Shown here: one piece after another, positions 23,331 through 39,826 of the stretch | How positions within the stretch are numbered: position 1 is the first letter of the stretch | Layout: each line of letters opens with the position of its first letter | Source: Pocillopora verrucosa | Lineage: Eukaryota > Cnidaria > Anthozoa > Scleractinia > Pocilloporidae | Reading direction: 5' to 3' | Length of the DNA: 64,000 nt | Assembly: GCF_036669915.1 (NCBI RefSeq) | Contig: NC_089319.1 | Location: 16,740,012-16,804,011 of the forward strand | Notes under the pieces: generated by a model | What the model was told of the DNA's origin: nothing | The model's database searches: none | Seen by the model: the letters and a program-made list of their open reading frames with translations, nothing else | Position numbers and translations under genes: made by a program

Positions 23331-25905
23331 TCATGACTTTCCAATATTCCCCCCTGCTTCCCCACTTGTTTGTTTTGCTGCCATGGCAACTTTTTCTGCC
23401 ATCTCTGCTGTCCGCTGTTTAACATACTCCTCATCCTCTGGACGGATTTTCAAAAATTTCCCTTTCTGTTTCTGTACCCATTCACGTATCTAAAAAACGA
23501 AAAACTCGAGAGTTATGTACATGTCACAGCTGCCATGTGAAGATTAACATGGGTGAGTTTAGGCAGAACATATCTACCAGCAGATTGCAGGAAAAAAAGA
23601 GGATTCTAGTTCTACCAGGTTTCCATATCAATGCTGCATAAAAATAGAAAAAATCTCTTATTTACAGTTTATGCAAATATTTCAATTTTGGATTAAAAAA
23701 TGCTTCAGTAGACAGCAAGATGCTCACTTTAGTCCTTCGATGTTTGTCATATATGTGATACTTAAGCTCCCTACTAGCTCAAGGGAATGAATGATGTAGC
23801 TTTGGAGAGGGAGAGGGGATCTTAGGGGTTTGATGTTCCACTTCTTGGTATGATATAAGAATACTGGTAATTACTTAACTTTTTTATTTCTTTTTTTTTT
23901 CAACAGTGAACATCATAACATGTCCTTAACTTCTGGTGAAAAGCTGGTGTAGGTCTCCTTATTGAAAAATCTTTTATCTGACATGGTTTGACACTACTCT
24001 GGTTTAAAGATTTGATGAAAGTAACCTAGAAGTTACAATTCATAGACCAAGACAGAGTTTCTCCCTAGGATATCCATATGATTTCAAGCAGGCAATAAGA
24101 ATAAGGAGAAATATCAATTAGGGGATTATCAGTTGATTCAGTTACAAATTCTCAGAACTAAAATCATAAAAATTGTACAACAGTCGGTAAGGAGAATTAC
24201 TAGTGAGATCTTGAAAGTGAAAGGGTTAAGCTCCCTACTAGCTCAAGGAAATGAATGATGTAGCTGTGGAGAGGGACAGATGATGTGAAGGGTTCATTTG
24301 CGACTACTTGGAAACTTTTTAGTTTTTTTTGTAACAGTGAACATCATAAGATGTCCTTAACTTCTGATGGAAAGCTAGTGTAGGTCTCCTTACTGGAAAT
24401 TCCTTTATCTGTTATGGTTTGACACTACCCTTGTTTAAAAATTTAATGAAAGTAACCTAGAAGTTACAATTCATACACCCAATGTACTGAAACTCCTTCA
24501 GATCTATGAATTGTAACTTCTCAGTTACATTCATTAGATCTTTGAACCAGAGTAGCATCAAACCACATCAGATTGTTCACCTGATTGCCTTGTGAACTTT
24601 AATATATCAAATCCTTTATCTGTTCTTATGTTGTTTTTATCATCATCATCATCACTCCATTTTCTTATCATTGTAGAATAGGCCTACAGTTGTTTTTCTT
24701 TTAAATAAGTAAGATGAAGATGTTTTTTCTTTCTCTATTTCTTTACAGAGCTTGAAACTTGCAATCTTTCCTACTCTGTTTAGATAATTATAAGTTGCAA
24801 AACATGAACTTACTGGAACAAAGCAATGATCTCCTTCATACTCGGGTATAAATACACAATACAAGCCAGCTCCTGATAGGATGAAAATAAAAAATTACAA
24901 TTACCACTAAATGCATCACAAAGCTCTAGATCGTTCAGGTTAAAAATGTTCTCTTTTTAACCCTTGGATCCCTAAGAGTGACTAGCATCTAATTTCTCCT
25001 TACAATATCACCCCTGAATCAAGCAATATGACTCACAATAATAGAGAAAATGATCACCAACAAAAGAAGTCCTTAATTTTTAATCAGATGCTCCTTGTCA
25101 GTGCCTTAGGAAATGTATAGAGAACATTATGGAGAATATACATATTGATGTAATGGGTTGTAAAGGTAAGGTTAAGAGCTAATGAAATTGTATCTAATGG
25201 GGGGGTGGGGGGTAGATTTGTATAATATTAAGTAAAACTGGTAGGGATTGAAATACCAGTGCCTCATGAATTTTCTTACTATCAGTGAGAAGCCAAACAG
25301 GCCGTTAGATAGAAGGGAAGTTTTACTGTGCTACACAAGGTTACAAAAGAGGGAGAAAATTTCAAGGTTTTAGATCTCGAGCTCCAGGGCCCAACATGCC
25401 TAGTTCTTTCTTTTTACCTATTATGGAACCACAAACAAATGCTCCCTCCTATGATAGACATCCATGTCATAGTTCCTCCGCTTACAGTCATATGTTTTGA
25501 AAACTCATGAAATTATTGGGTAAAATTTCCGCACAGCCCCATACTACATTGTGCATTCAGTTCTTGGATAGAGAAAACAATGACAAAAACAATACATTGC
25601 CACTGGGAAAACAGATTTGTTTTTATAATAGTATGGGGCTGTGTGGAAATTTTATCAATTATGTGGTTTCTTCAAGTAAAAAACAAGCGCGATTCCTAAC
25701 CTCCTTGTCGAAACACAAACTTCTTTAAATACTTACCTAGGGTAGCCAAGTAAGTAAATATTTTGAAGGCTCGTTGACTATTTGGGAATATTAGCGGCTT
25801 CATGAGTTCGCTTCTGTTTGGAACTCCTGGAATTTCTGGGAATGATCTCTCCTTTCTGATCCGGGTAATTTTTTCTGCCATTTTGTCCGCCATTTTGTCC
25901 GCCAT
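23331..25905 (-). CDS. Small membrane protein of unknown function (three exons, 128 aa)
   Basis: Exon 1 25737-25905 (MADKMADKMAEKITRIRKER.. to FTYLATLG, donor GTAAGT), exon 2 24814-24872 (AGLYCVFIPEYEGDHCFVP, acceptor ATCAG, donor GTAAGT), exon 3 23331-23489 (IREWVQKQKGKFLKI.. to GNIGKS and TGA). All junctions are consensus and phases agree (1, then 0), giving 387 nt. Residues about 46-66 (RAFKIFTYLATLGAGLYCVF) form one likely membrane segment; the C-terminal half is charged and helical. Layout suggests a small single-pass protein, perhaps of an organelle membrane, but I do not recognise the family. The translation start contains a tandem MADK repeat. Intron 2 carries a local tandem duplication (23762-24470). 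Confidence 0.7.
23762..24470. repeat. Imperfect tandem duplication, period about 469 bp
   Basis: AAGCTCCCTACTAGCTCAAG at about 23765 and again at about 24231, then GTGAACATCATAA and TGTAGGTCTCCTTA in both, ending CTAGAAGTTACAATTCAT in both. An inverted partial copy (ATGAATTGTAACTTCTCAGT) follows at about 24497-24590. Lies within an intron of the small membrane-protein gene. Confidence 0.75.
24958..25182 (-). repeat. Short dispersed element, family 1 (copy 2, reversed)
   Basis: TTAACCCTTGGATCCCTAAG at the left end and GGGTTGTAAAGGTAAGGTTA at the right; interior matches copy 1 reversed. In intron 1 of the small membrane-protein gene. Confidence 0.7.
25518..25660. repeat. Inverted repeat, about 28-bp arms
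   Basis: TAAAATTTCCGCACAGCCCC near 25521 and its near-perfect complement GGGGCTGTGTGGAAATTTTA near 25637, spaced by about 90 bp. Small palindromic element in intron 1 of the small membrane-protein gene. Confidence 0.75.
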
Positions 25906-26082
25906 CTTGAATCATGTTGACCTCTCTCTCAATCTCGAGCCCAGGGTCATTTTGGCACCTTGTCAGCGGTAAGATCATGGTCAGCTCAAGTTTGTCACCC
26001 CAATACATATTATGTATTATTTTACATTCATATAATGTCCTATACTTTACGTATAATATCCTACACACACATATAACCATAC

Positions 26083-26482
26083 ACAGCTATATAGCGCAAT
26101 ACAGACAGCTATAAACAGCTATACAGGGCTATAAACAGCTGTACTACACACAGTTAAACAGAGTTATAAAGGGGGTAAGTTTCTAAAGAAACTGTGGCGC
26201 TGCGTCGATGGGAGAGTATAGCAGGTAATTCACTCTGACGAGGGGCTAACGCTCGAAACGTCAGCTTTTTTACTCTTTACGGTGGCCAATTTACGTTTTC
26301 AACTCAGTTGTTAACATTAAATTACCTGCTAAACAGAGCTATACACAGCTATACAGGGCCATACAAATCTATACAGCGATACAGAGATATACACAGCTGT
26401 ACAGGGCTATACACAGCTACACAGAGCTATACACAGCTATACAAGGATACACAACTATACAGGGTAATAAACAGCTTTACAA
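26083..26482 (+). repeat. 18-bp minisatellite (left block)
   Basis: Degenerate units of ACAGCTATACAGGGCTAT, interrupted by a dispersed repeat at 26164-26331. It runs in frame into the LINE open frame, so the first roughly 58 codons of that frame are minisatellite and not LINE protein. Confidence 0.9.
26164..26331 (+). repeat. Dispersed repeat copy with hammerhead-like core, inserted in the minisatellite
   Basis: Starts TATAAAGGGGGTAAGTTTC, then CTGACGA-GGGGC-TAAC-GCTC-GAAACGTCAG, TGGCCAATTTACG and ends AAATTACCTGCT. AAACAGAG occurs on both sides (26156-26163, 26332-26339) and could be a target duplication, but it is also a minisatellite variant. Confidence 0.75.
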
Positions 26483-27921
26483 CTAATCCTGGTCCCACTG
26501 CTATTCCAGTTGTAATTGGTAATCGACGTCCGACAAACTGTTATCCTGCTAATGCCACTCGTGTTTCACCGCGTTTGTGTGGCTTGGACAACTTGAGAAA
26601 TGTTCAACGACAAACTGTTTTTGTAACTCGCAGTTATATTTCCTGCTGTGTTCAGCTTTGCCTGCTTAATGTAAGATCTGTTAAGAATAAGGCGATGATA
26701 GTGAAAGACTATGTTGTGGACAATGATATTGATATTATGGCTTTGGCAGAAACATGGCTGCGACCTGGAAATACCGATGATGTTGAAGTGGGATATTTGT
26801 GTCCTACCGGCTATAGGTTCCTACATGTTCCAAGATCTCATTCCAGGGGAGGAGGAGTTGGTGTGTTATTTAAAGACAATCTTAATATCAACTCCTCAAT
26901 GTGTGACACCTTTCAGTCATTTGAATTCATGGATGTCCGTCCAAGAAGTCTTCAGTGTATTAGGATCCTGGTTATTTATCGTCCACCCGACAACAACTCC
27001 TGTTTACTTTTCTTTGAAGAGTTCTCTAGATTACTAGAGCAAATTGCTGCTGAGCCTTCGGGATGTTTATTGATAACGGGTGACTTCAATTTCCACATGG
27101 ATGATCCTGACAATGCTAATGCCAAGCGGTTTGCAGACCTTCTTGAGTCATATGATCTGAAACAACATGTCAATTGTGGAACTCATACCAGTGGCCATAC
27201 CCTTGATTTAGTGATTACAAGATCAGATGACTCACTTATTAAGGATACCAAAGTTAAGGATCCTGTTATTTCGGATCATCTTGCAATTAATTGTGTGTTA
27301 TCTATTCTGAAACCTCAATTTAGAAAAAAATTGATAAACGTCCGGAAATTACACTCCTTAAATATGGACTCCTTTTGTAAGGACATTATGGATTCTCCTT
27401 TGTTGCAAGATCAAGCTACTGACTTAGATATGATGGTAGATCAGTATGATAGGGTTCTGCGACAGTTATTGGACCAACATGCTCCAAAAAAGAAACGTCT
27501 GGTAACTGTAAGGCCATCTGCACCGTGGTATACATCGGATGTCGTTGCTGAGAAAAGGAAAAGGAGAAGACTGGAACGGAGGTGGCGTGTTTCGCGGCTA
27601 CAGTGGGACCGGGATCAATATGTTCGTCAATACTGTTTGGTTAACAACCTAATTGCTACATTGAAATCAGCGCACTACACTTCAATCATCAATGAACATT
27701 CCTCAGATCAAAGGATATTATTCGCGACTGTTAATAAATTACTTCAAAAACCATCTGAGAAGCGTTATCCACCCTCTGTTGATAATTCTGCTCTGGCAAA
27801 TTCATTTGCTGATTTCTTTATTGACAAGATTGATAAAATTCACTCTAAACTTGTTCAGAGGAATATCATCGTAGGGCCCCTTTCGTCCAATACCATTAAC
27901 ATGTCCTGTGGAGTTCAATAA
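26483..27921 (+). pseudogene. LINE endonuclease part (APE-type), CR1/L2-like
   Basis: After the minisatellite the frame reads NPGPTAIP and then an apurinic-type endonuclease: LNVRSVKNK, ALAETWL (catalytic Glu), SRGGGVGVL, VIYRPP, LITGDFNFHMDD (catalytic Asp/Asn) and ISDHLAI (catalytic His). A basic linker follows (KRKRRRLERR). It ends at 27919-27921 because of a one-base shift near 27905; the protein should continue into the reverse transcriptase. Not an active copy. Confidence 0.85.
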
Positions 27922-28964
27922 CTTTAGAGAGGTTAGCCAAGAGGAAGTAAAGGTGTTTGCGTGTAAGCTCTCTTCTAAGTCATGTGTTTTGGATCCTTTA
28001 CCTGCAATGGTTCTAAAGGGCTGTTTCTCGGTGTTGCTACCTACGATAACTAAGTTTGTCAATCTGTCTCTCTCAACTGGCAGAATGCCTAATGCACTGA
28101 AAGTCGCTGCTTTATCTCCGTCCCTGAAGAAACCTGATGCTGACTTCAAACAGTTTTCAAATTTTCGTCCTATCTCCAATCTGACACTAATCTCAAAGAT
28201 CATTGAGAAAGCCGTTGCTGAACAATTGACTGACCATGTAAAGACATACCATCTGGATGTGATGTATCAGTCTGCCTTCAAGGTCTTGCACTCGACTGAG
28301 ACGGCCTTACTAAAAGTACAAAATGACATACTGCGTGCCGTTGATGATAACAAGTCGGTTATACTCCTTCTACTCGACTTGTCCTCAGCCTTTGATACGG
28401 TTGACCATTTGATACTGTTATCTAGACTCTCCCATCGTTTTGGTATAAAGGGTAATGCCCTTGCTTGGTTTGATTCGTATCTTAAATCTCGCAAACAGTT
28501 TGTGCAAATTGAAGATTGTCAGTCATCACAACGTTGTTTAGCACATGGGGTGCCTCAAGGATCTGTGTTAGGTTCCTTGCTGTATTTATTATATACATCT
28601 CCGATTGCTGATATTATCAATTTTCATAGGCTACAGTACCATTTGTATGCTGATGATTCTCAACTTTACATTTCTTTTAAAACTGACTGCTTTGCTGACC
28701 TCGCTCAAGCTAAGTCATCTGTTGAGCTATGTGTCAAAGATATTGACTGGTGGATGACAAACAACATGCTAAAGCTCAATCAGGAGAAAACTGAACTGAA
28801 ATTCATATGTGTCAGTTGGTGATGAACAAATACTCCCCAAATCTTCAGCTAGGAATCTTGGTGTCATATTTGACGAATGCTGTAATATGGTGGAACATGT
28901 AAATAAGATCTGCAAAACGTCGTACTACCACTTAAGGAACATTTCTAAAATTAGGAAGTACCTC
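27908..28964 (+). pseudogene. LINE reverse transcriptase part, frameshifted
   Basis: EFNNFREVSQEEV leads into a reverse transcriptase with FRPISNL, LLDLSSAFDTVDH (first catalytic Asp), GVPQGSVLG and YADDSQLY (catalytic YADD), then MLKLNQEKTE. A second frame change near 28797 puts SVGDEQIL..NLGVIFD in another frame, up to KIRKYL, where the insert at 28965 begins. Two shifts plus an insertion make it defective. Confidence 0.85.
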
Positions 28965-29348
28965 TGATTTGCATTTCTCAAGCCGTTTGTCATTTTTTTT
29001 GTGAATATTTAATTATCTTAGCGCAACGCGGCAAAAATAGATCAGGTGACTAATTATTTAAAAACCTAGAAGTTCGTTACGCAACTTACATTTCAAAAGT
29101 GTCACCACAGATCGCACTTCGAAGCTTACTAGCCGCATATGGAACACAAATTGTAAGTATAATATTTTTCCCGTCGCTTCAACCGAAATCGACATGTGTA
29201 ATAACCTTCTTTGTCATATTAATTTAATTTTTCAGTTGACTATATTACTACAAGTGCAAATAAATTCCATGTACGGTCATGTACGCAAAAATCAGTTAGT
29301 GGTGGAATCTTCAACGTAAAGTAGCCCTTCAATCACAGGAGCGAATCA
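28965..29348. mobile_element. 384-bp MITE-like insert in the LINE, 5-bp target duplication
   Basis: The LINE reads KIRKYL up to ACCTC (28960-28964), is interrupted, and resumes after a second ACCTC (29349-29353) as TEETTEILVHAFVSSKLDYC. Removing the insert and one ACCTC restores the LINE reading across the junction. The insert ends are TGATTTGC and, reversed, TGATTCGC: an 8-bp terminal inverted repeat with one mismatch. No coding capacity. Confidence 0.8.
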
Positions 29349-29692
29349 ACCTCACTGAGGAAACTACGGAAATTCTTGTTCATGCATTTGTTAGTTCAAA
29401 ACTAGATTATTGTAACTCTTTATTGTATGGCCTCCCTAAGCATATGATAAGTAGTTTGCAGTCTGTGCAAAACACGGTTGCTCGTGTCGTTACTTTAACC
29501 AAGAAATTTGATCATATCACCCCTGTATTGATTCAACTTCATTGGTTACCTGTTCACTTTCGTATTCTTTTTAAAGTTTTATTGTTAGTTTATAAGGCCC
29601 TAAATGGTATGGCACCATTATATATCACGGAATTACTTAGTTATCGTAAATGTTCACGTACGCTACGCTCTACTGATCAAAAATTTCTGGCA
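29349..29692 (+). pseudogene. LINE C-terminal part after the insert
   Basis: Continues EILVHAFVSSKLDYCNSLLY, LPKHMISSLQSVQN and LHWLPVHFRILFKVLLLVYK, typical of the CR1/L2 thumb and C-terminal region, to RSTDQKFLA, then passes into minisatellite. The normal 3' end is missing. Confidence 0.8.
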
Positions 29693-30385
29693 GCTATACA
29701 GAGATATACATAACTATACAGAGCAATGCGCAGCTATACAGGGCTATACACAGCTAGAAAGAGCTAAACACAGCTATACAAGGCTATACAAAGCTATACA
29801 GGGCTATACCCAGCTATACACGGCTGTACAGGGCTATACCCAGCTATAAACGGCTGTACAGAGCTATACACAGCTATACAGGGTTATACACAGCAATGCA
29901 GGACTACACATAGCTATACAGTGCCATGCACAGCTATACAGGGCTATACACAGCTATACAGAGCTATACGCAGCTATACAAGGCTATACACAGCTACACA
30001 GGGCTATACCCAACTAGACATGGCTGTACAGGGATATGCACAGCTATACAGGGCTATACATAGTTATACAGGGCTATACATAGTTATACAGGGCTATACA
30101 CAGCAATGCAAAGCTGTACACGGATATACAGAGCTATACACACCTGAACAGGGCTATATACGGCTCTACACACCTATACAGAGCTGTACACAGCTATAAA
30201 GAGATATACCCAGCAATACATGGCTGTACAGGGATATACACAGCTATACAGGGCTATATATAGTTATACAGAGCTAAACACAGCAATACAAGGCTATACA
30301 CACCTTTACAGGGCTATACATAACTATACAGGGATATATGCAGCTATACAGAACTATATGCACCTAAACAGAGCTATGCACACCA
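29693..30385 (+). repeat. 18-bp minisatellite (right block)
   Basis: About 38 degenerate units of ACAGCTATACAGGGCTAT in the same orientation as the left block. Its open frames (GYTQLY..AI patterns) are by-products of the repeat. Confidence 0.9.
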
Positions 30386-30764
30386 ATAATTTCTGCAGGC
30401 TTTGAATTGAAATAGCGTTACTTTTAATAATTTTATTGTTACACGTTACTCAAGGATCAGTTTTTCATCATGATGAGTATAAAAATGCCATAAAATGGAT
30501 TTTCTTAAAATTTATTGAATTCTTATTCCGGAATAGGCTGTAAATACCGCTTAAGTGCTCAAGTGATTGTAGAAAACCTGCAGAGCTAAACGAAAAATGT
30601 TATTCAATACTTAGTTGTTAATTCAAACGTCAGCAATTGAAGCACAATAGTTTTCTGAATTTCTCGTATATCAGTGATAGTTCTGCATTCCCTCATTGAC
30701 GGCATTCTCTCTTTTACTTGTTTTAAAAGTGTGTTATCAAAGAAATAAACACGTAAAAAAGGCA
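30386..30764. other. AT-rich spacer, nothing recognised
   Basis: Between the two right-hand minisatellite blocks; no gene, no clear repeat. Confidence 0.4.
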
Positions 30765-30930
30765 ATTTATGTATAGTTGTGTATAGTTCTGTATAGCTCT
30801 TTATAGCTGTGTATAGCCTTACATGGCCTTGTATAGCTGTGTATAGCTGTGTATAGCTGTTCATAGCCCTGTATAGCTGTTTATGGCTCTTTATTGCGCT
30901 GTATAGCTGTGTATGGCTGTATCTAGTCTT
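30765..30930 (-). repeat. 18-bp minisatellite, opposite orientation
   Basis: Units of the type TATAGCTGTGTATAGC, the reverse complement of the left block, leading into the right inverted end at 30940-31009. Confidence 0.85.
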
Positions 30931-31208
30931 GTTTTGCACTACATATGTGTGTAGGATATTATATGTAAAGTATAGGACATTATATGCATGTAAAGTATAG
31001 GACATAATAATTCCTCATACATGACCTACTTACTTATTTTCCCGCCAAATTGGAACATTATTCTGTGAGTTCATCATTCGAAACGTTTGGTACGAGGTGA
31101 GTAGGTTTGATAATTTGATGATTTGATCATTTTCGCTGTAGAGAGCCCAAAAAATGCTCGAGAGAAGTTCAATGACAAGATCGGAAATTAATTTAATGTT
31201 TTAAAATA

Positions 31209-31448
31209 TTATGCTGTTGTCGGGGGTTTCGATAACTTCGATAAGCAATGCCGATGGTGAAGTATCTCGGCGGCTGTGCACATAAAACCCAAACACGAGA
31301 GCTTTCTTGCAAAGGTCTTACAGGCGGCAGTATAGACAGCCAGTAACCGGCTTCTTATGAAAACCCCGGCTGTCGAACAATTGGAGTTCTGTGAAAGGGA
31401 CAAAGGACGTAAAACGAACGCGCTCGCTAAAAGCAGATCTGTAGCCAT
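31209..31448 (-). CDS. Hypothetical 79-aa open frame, weak
   Basis: MATDLLLASAFVLRPLSLS.. to KLSKPPTTA. It has ATG and stop and an even amino-acid use, but no domain, signal peptide or homologue I recognise. It could be a stray open frame or a first exon on the minus strand, divergent from thymidylate synthase. Confidence 0.2.
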   Translation of the reverse strand: MATDLLLASAFVLRPLSLSQNSNCSTAGVFIRSRLLAVYTAACKTFARKLSCLGFMCTAAEILHHRHCLSKLSKPPTTA

Positions 31449-31701
31449 TCTTCTGACATCAATAATTCAGCACTTAGCATATATCGTTTTTATTACTGGA
31501 ATCTCTTGCATGGCTAAATGTATCTGCTGATTTATCCTGCACGCTCGATTCTAACTTCAATAAGACACGCGGTTGTTTTGACCGAACGCACAATGTCACT
31601 CGCATGGTTTCAATAAATTATTTTTGCACTTGATACGCGCGCTTTGCTTCTGGATAATTGTGATAAGCTATCTCGTATTTTTTCATGTATATCATTAATA
31701 C

Positions 31702-31845
31702 GTAATGACATGATTTTTCACGTGCAATTTGGAATGAATAACTACAAATTGCACTCGCTCTACGGGCTCGTACAACTTTGTTAGTCTTCGAAAAATTTTA
31801 CTCGCGCTTATTTATTCCAAATTGCATTCGAAATCATGTGATTAC
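31702..31845. repeat. 144-bp palindromic MITE
   Basis: Left end GTAATGACATGATTT..GTGCAATTTGGAAT; right end, reversed, GTAATCACATGATTT..ATGCAATTTGGAAT. Arms of about 40 bp, with an interior of about 64 bp. Upstream of thymidylate synthase. Confidence 0.8.
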
Positions 31846-32104
31846 CTCTACAAAGTACATGTACTAAAAATAATCAAAAAATTTGTGTCTTATAACAAAT
31901 GTATTCAGACATATGATGCAAGAGCTCAGTCAATGGAGCATTCCATTGCATTGCTAAATAAAAGGACTGCAAGCAGATTTCCACTAAGAAGTATAAATGG
32001 GTACTGAATAACTGTTTGAACATTTTATGGTATGCTGGGAGGCCTGGGGAAGCATTGCTTGAGAAGCCTTGTTTTCCCTTCGGGTGGATGAAAATCTCTG
32101 AAAT

Positions 32105-32312
32105 ATACTTCACCCCTAACACCCTAACATCGGTATGCATACTCTCCGTACTATTTTCTGTATATTTCCTGAGATGCTGACAAGAAGAATTTGTTCAACA
32201 ATCAAGAGCTTCTTTATATGGTGATCATTTCCTTTATTCTCAAGACCTTAAAAGTGTTTGCTTTGGGGGTGACATTGTAAGGGGAAAAAGGACAGTAGTC
32301 ACTCTTAAAGGT
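32105..32312 (+). repeat. Short dispersed element, family 1 (copy 3)
   Basis: CACCCTAACATCGGTATGCA, GCTGACAAGAAGAATTTGTT, CAATCAAGAGC, then TCACTCTTAAAGGTTAAAG. It ends about 107 bp before the thymidylate synthase start codon. Confidence 0.7.
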
Positions 32313-32418
32313 TAAAGAGTTCAAGCTGGGAAAAAAGGGTACAAATTAAGCAGATTGACACATTTCACTCACAGTCAGACTTGTCTCTCTACAAGGCTTT
32401 TAATACAACTGCATCAGG

Positions 32419-37839
<5,421 letters not shown>

Positions 37840-39826
37840 AGTTCAATGCACTTGTGAATACATTACTCTTTAAATTAATCTTAATTGGACCATGTTTTTG
37901 TTAAAAGAATACTGCATTATACATGATTGTTAAAGCCCTCAAGGTTTCAAGCTAAACTTCTTCATTCACAAAATTAGAGAATGGTCCTTGAAAAAAAAAA
38001 AAACGAAAAGGAAAAGAAAAGGAAGAAGGACATTTTGTCAAATATTGCAAACTATTTCAAGCAAGAACTGATCTTATTTGATACTTAAAATCATACACTG
38101 AAAAATGAAAATGTTACAATTTTGCGAACAAGTATTTTTCTAGAATAGAGTGTACACTTTCCTATTTCTGCACAGTTGGTATTAAAAGTGATCTCTTTTT
38201 TTTACTGTCTTGAGCATGGGGTCATTTCCCAAACTGTGGCTGATTTCAAGCCAAGAGGCATAATTAAGTCTAATACAGGAATGCCGTATCTAGAGGCCAC
38301 ACCCTTGCCTTTTTGTAAACTACTTTTGATCAACAAGGTACATGCTGATCCTATTAATATTTCTGATGAGGATTAATACTATGAACATTGAAGTTTCCTA
38401 TCATACTGTTCAGCCAGAGAATTATGGGAAAATTTGGGTGAGCTACAGGCAAATACTTTGGTCCTAATGCATACATGTAGGTATTTTTAGTACAATGCCC
38501 AACGATGGGGTATAAATTCATTAAATTAAGCCCCAGAGTCTTAGCTAACGAGGTCCTTAGGTGCCTGAGGAAACTCCTTTCTCCCTCCCTTCTGAGAAAG
38601 GGTTATCATTTGTAATATCTAACTCTTATGCCATTAAAATGCTGAAGTTAGACCCTCATTAGACTTTTCCAGGTAGCAGAACTACACGATACAAAAATGA
38701 CGAGACACACAAACTATTTAGGTCTTAATACATGATTAATGCATAAAATTCATGTTCTATGCAAGTTTGTGTACCAAGACGTTCTAAATACCAAATATTC
38801 CATAAGGGCTCTCTTTGGAGTTAACCATATGCTGAACAGCTAACACAATTTCAGCACCAAAAGCCAATCGCTCAAAATACTGGGAAAGAGAAATCAGCTA
38901 GTTATTCTGCTCTTTGCTTGACTTAAAAAATGATTTTCTTTTGTGTAATGAGAAAGTAATTGGGTGACAGCTATGTCAACGTGACAAACTGTAGCAATGT
39001 CACGCACTGCGTGACTGAGGAGAAAATTAAACGCAGAAGCCTGGGGGGAGTACGATGTTCGCCAGCCATTTTGAAAAAGTTTAGTCTTCACACGAGTCAA
39101 ATATATAGTAAGATAGTAGCGTTCCTCTGATGACAATTTGCACATTTTACAGATCATCGGGCTTACTGACAGCCTAGAGGTTAGTCTACTTCGGCAGAAT
39201 AATTATGTAGCAAATTTTGCTTTAAATCTTAGATCACAAATTGTTTAAGGGAATTTTGCAATGAAATTATGTAATTACGTAAGACAGTAAGCTCACTTTT
39301 ATCTTCGGATGTGCGTCCGATATTTTTTGTTCGAAAATTGATGAGTTTGAACTCTTTTACCCTGTTTCCACTTTTGGGGAATGTGACGGGTTATAAGAAA
39401 AAACTTTTTCCCCACCACCAAAAAAAAAACATTAGAAGCAAACAAAAAGAAAACAGGAAATAAAATATGCAAAGTGTCTTTTTATACCATTAAATCGAAG
39501 GCCAATCACTCAACAGAGGCCTTGTAAGTTAGGTTACACAGTTTCCACATTCTTAAATCCTCATAACAGGCCTGATTATCGCAGGGTGTCAAGACCAACG
39601 GTTACTAAATTATTATTTTCTCCAAGTATAATTTATTTTACCTCTTTCTCTTTCTCTGCTTCAACAATACCTTGTAAACCTTTAGTTCACGGTTTCCTTG
39701 AGTATATTCCAAGCACAAAGTCAACTGCCATTTGTTTCCTTTAAAAATGTCATATTGCCATGCAAATGCCTTTTGAATGACAAGGATTGCTGTTTTCATT
39801 TCAGGCTTCATAAACTGACCTTAGAA
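37840..39826. other. Region between thymidylate synthase and ETFRF1, no further gene
   Basis: Begins with the thymidylate synthase 3' untranslated region (an A-rich stretch at 37990-38030). On the minus strand near 39043-39072 a short frame starts MAGEHRTPPRLLRL but stops after 32 codons, and I do not claim it. An acceptor at 39794-39803 (TTTTCATTTCAG) begins the ETFRF1 coding-start exon, so its first exon is probably non-coding and lies in this region. Confidence 0.5.

Larger units (their letters stand above)
26008..31009. mobile_element. Composite foldback-like element with minisatellite ends and an internal LINE
   Basis: The left end begins TATTATG and continues CATATAATGTCCTATACTTT; the right end, reverse-complemented, begins TATTATGTCC and continues likewise, and both then run through ATATCCTACACACA into the same 18-bp minisatellite. 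About 110 bp are matched in opposite orientation. No clear target duplication was found at 26007/31010, so the outer borders and mode of origin are uncertain. Confidence 0.6.

Noticed and set aside
29604-30405. Tyrosine-rich repeat protein frames (GYTQLY type)
   Set aside because: Products of the 18-bp minisatellite, with a frame that persists only because the unit length is a multiple of three.
39043-39072. Minus-strand start MAGEHRTPPRLLRL upstream of ETFRF1
   Set aside because: Stops after 32 codons with no convincing donor; it may belong to a repeat or a distant gene.
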